Assembly (NCBI GenBank): GCA_964487555.1
Contig: CAZART010000204.1
Span: 1 to 6,395 of the forward strand
Direction of reading: 5' to 3'
DNA: 6,395 nucleotides
DNA from: CAZART01 sp964487555
GTDB taxonomy: Bacteria; Bacteroidota; Rhodothermia; Rhodothermales; VXPQ01
This document shows, piece after piece, positions 6,250 to 6,395 of this stretch. The notes beneath the pieces were generated by a model that was not told the origin of the DNA, made no database searches, and saw only the letters and a list, made by a program, of their open reading frames with translations. Every line of letters starts with the position of its first letter. The first letter of the stretch is position 1. The translations under genes and the position numbers were made by a program.

Positions 6250-6265
6250 GTAACATTATGGTTAC
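6250..6265. promoter_or_regulatory. Inverted repeat just downstream of the promoter, candidate operator
   Basis: GTAACATTATGGTTAC has perfect 5-bp arms (GTAAC and GTTAC) around a 6-bp AT-rich centre. It sits about 10 bp after the predicted start of transcription, a position where a bound repressor would block initiation. It is too AT-rich and short-stemmed to be a terminator. No matching regulator can be named. Confidence 0.35.
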
Positions 6266-6315
6266 CTCCCCTGACGCCTCATTCTAGCCGTTTTTCGAGC
6301 CATCGGGAGAGAATT

Positions 6316-6395
6316 TTGGATCGATATACCCATTCTGATGGTGCCGGGCGCGTTCCTCCGGTCCGTTTTTTGCAGACGGTTCACTCAGATGTCTT
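6316..6395 (+). CDS. Possible start of a gene running off the right edge
   Basis: A TTG codon at 6316 is preceded by GGGAGAG (6305-6311), a reasonable Shine-Dalgarno with suitable spacing. It opens a frame of 26 codons to the window end, beginning (M)DRYTHSDGAGRV. It would lie about 75 nt downstream of the strong promoter. A competing frame from the ATG at 6338 also stays open to the edge. I recognise no family in either fragment. The call rests only on promoter, ribosome site and open frame. Confidence 0.3.
   Translation, partial: MDRYTHSDGAGRVPPVRFLQTVHSDV

Overview
The window looks like the chromosome of a moderately high-GC bacterium. The Bacteroidota/Rhodothermota (FCB) side of the tree is my best guess. 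Reasons: an HPr kinase/phosphorylase in a non-Firmicute setting, plus-strand genes that start without a convincing Shine-Dalgarno, an HAE3-type RND exporter, and a TAnnTTTG-like element upstream of that exporter. This is inference from style, and one TTGACA-N17-TATATT promoter at the right edge is less typical of Bacteroidota.

Layout: (1) Positions 1-2359, minus strand: an RND/MMPL-family exporter of at least 786 residues, reading open off the left edge. It was easy to miss because no stop lies inside the window. Its visible C-terminal tail is encoded by a tandem 7-bp repeat. (2) 2360-2668: a divergent intergenic region with a 21-bp imperfect palindrome, weak promoter-like sequences and one doubtful small ORF. 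(3) 2669-6031, plus strand: three genes in the same reading frame, separated by 51 and 66 bp. They encode a galactokinase-fold protein that has lost the recognisable catalytic and sugar-binding residues, a MoxR-type AAA+ ATPase, and an HPr kinase/phosphorylase (hprK). (4) 6032-6395: a second array of the same 7-bp repeat just after hprK, then a strong sigma70-like promoter with an operator-like palindrome, and possibly the start of another gene at the right edge.

How the genes may work together: HprK couples metabolic state (ATP, Pi, fructose bisphosphate in studied homologues) to HPr phosphorylation. A non-catalytic galactokinase homologue would be reminiscent of the yeast Gal3 sensor. MoxR ATPases remodel or activate partner proteins. 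A carbon-status regulatory module is therefore a reasonable but untested idea. The MoxR gene lacks its usual DUF58/VWA neighbours here. The most notable observations are the degenerate galactokinase, its linkage to moxR and hprK, and the heptamer repeat that flanks the block and forms the tail of the exporter.
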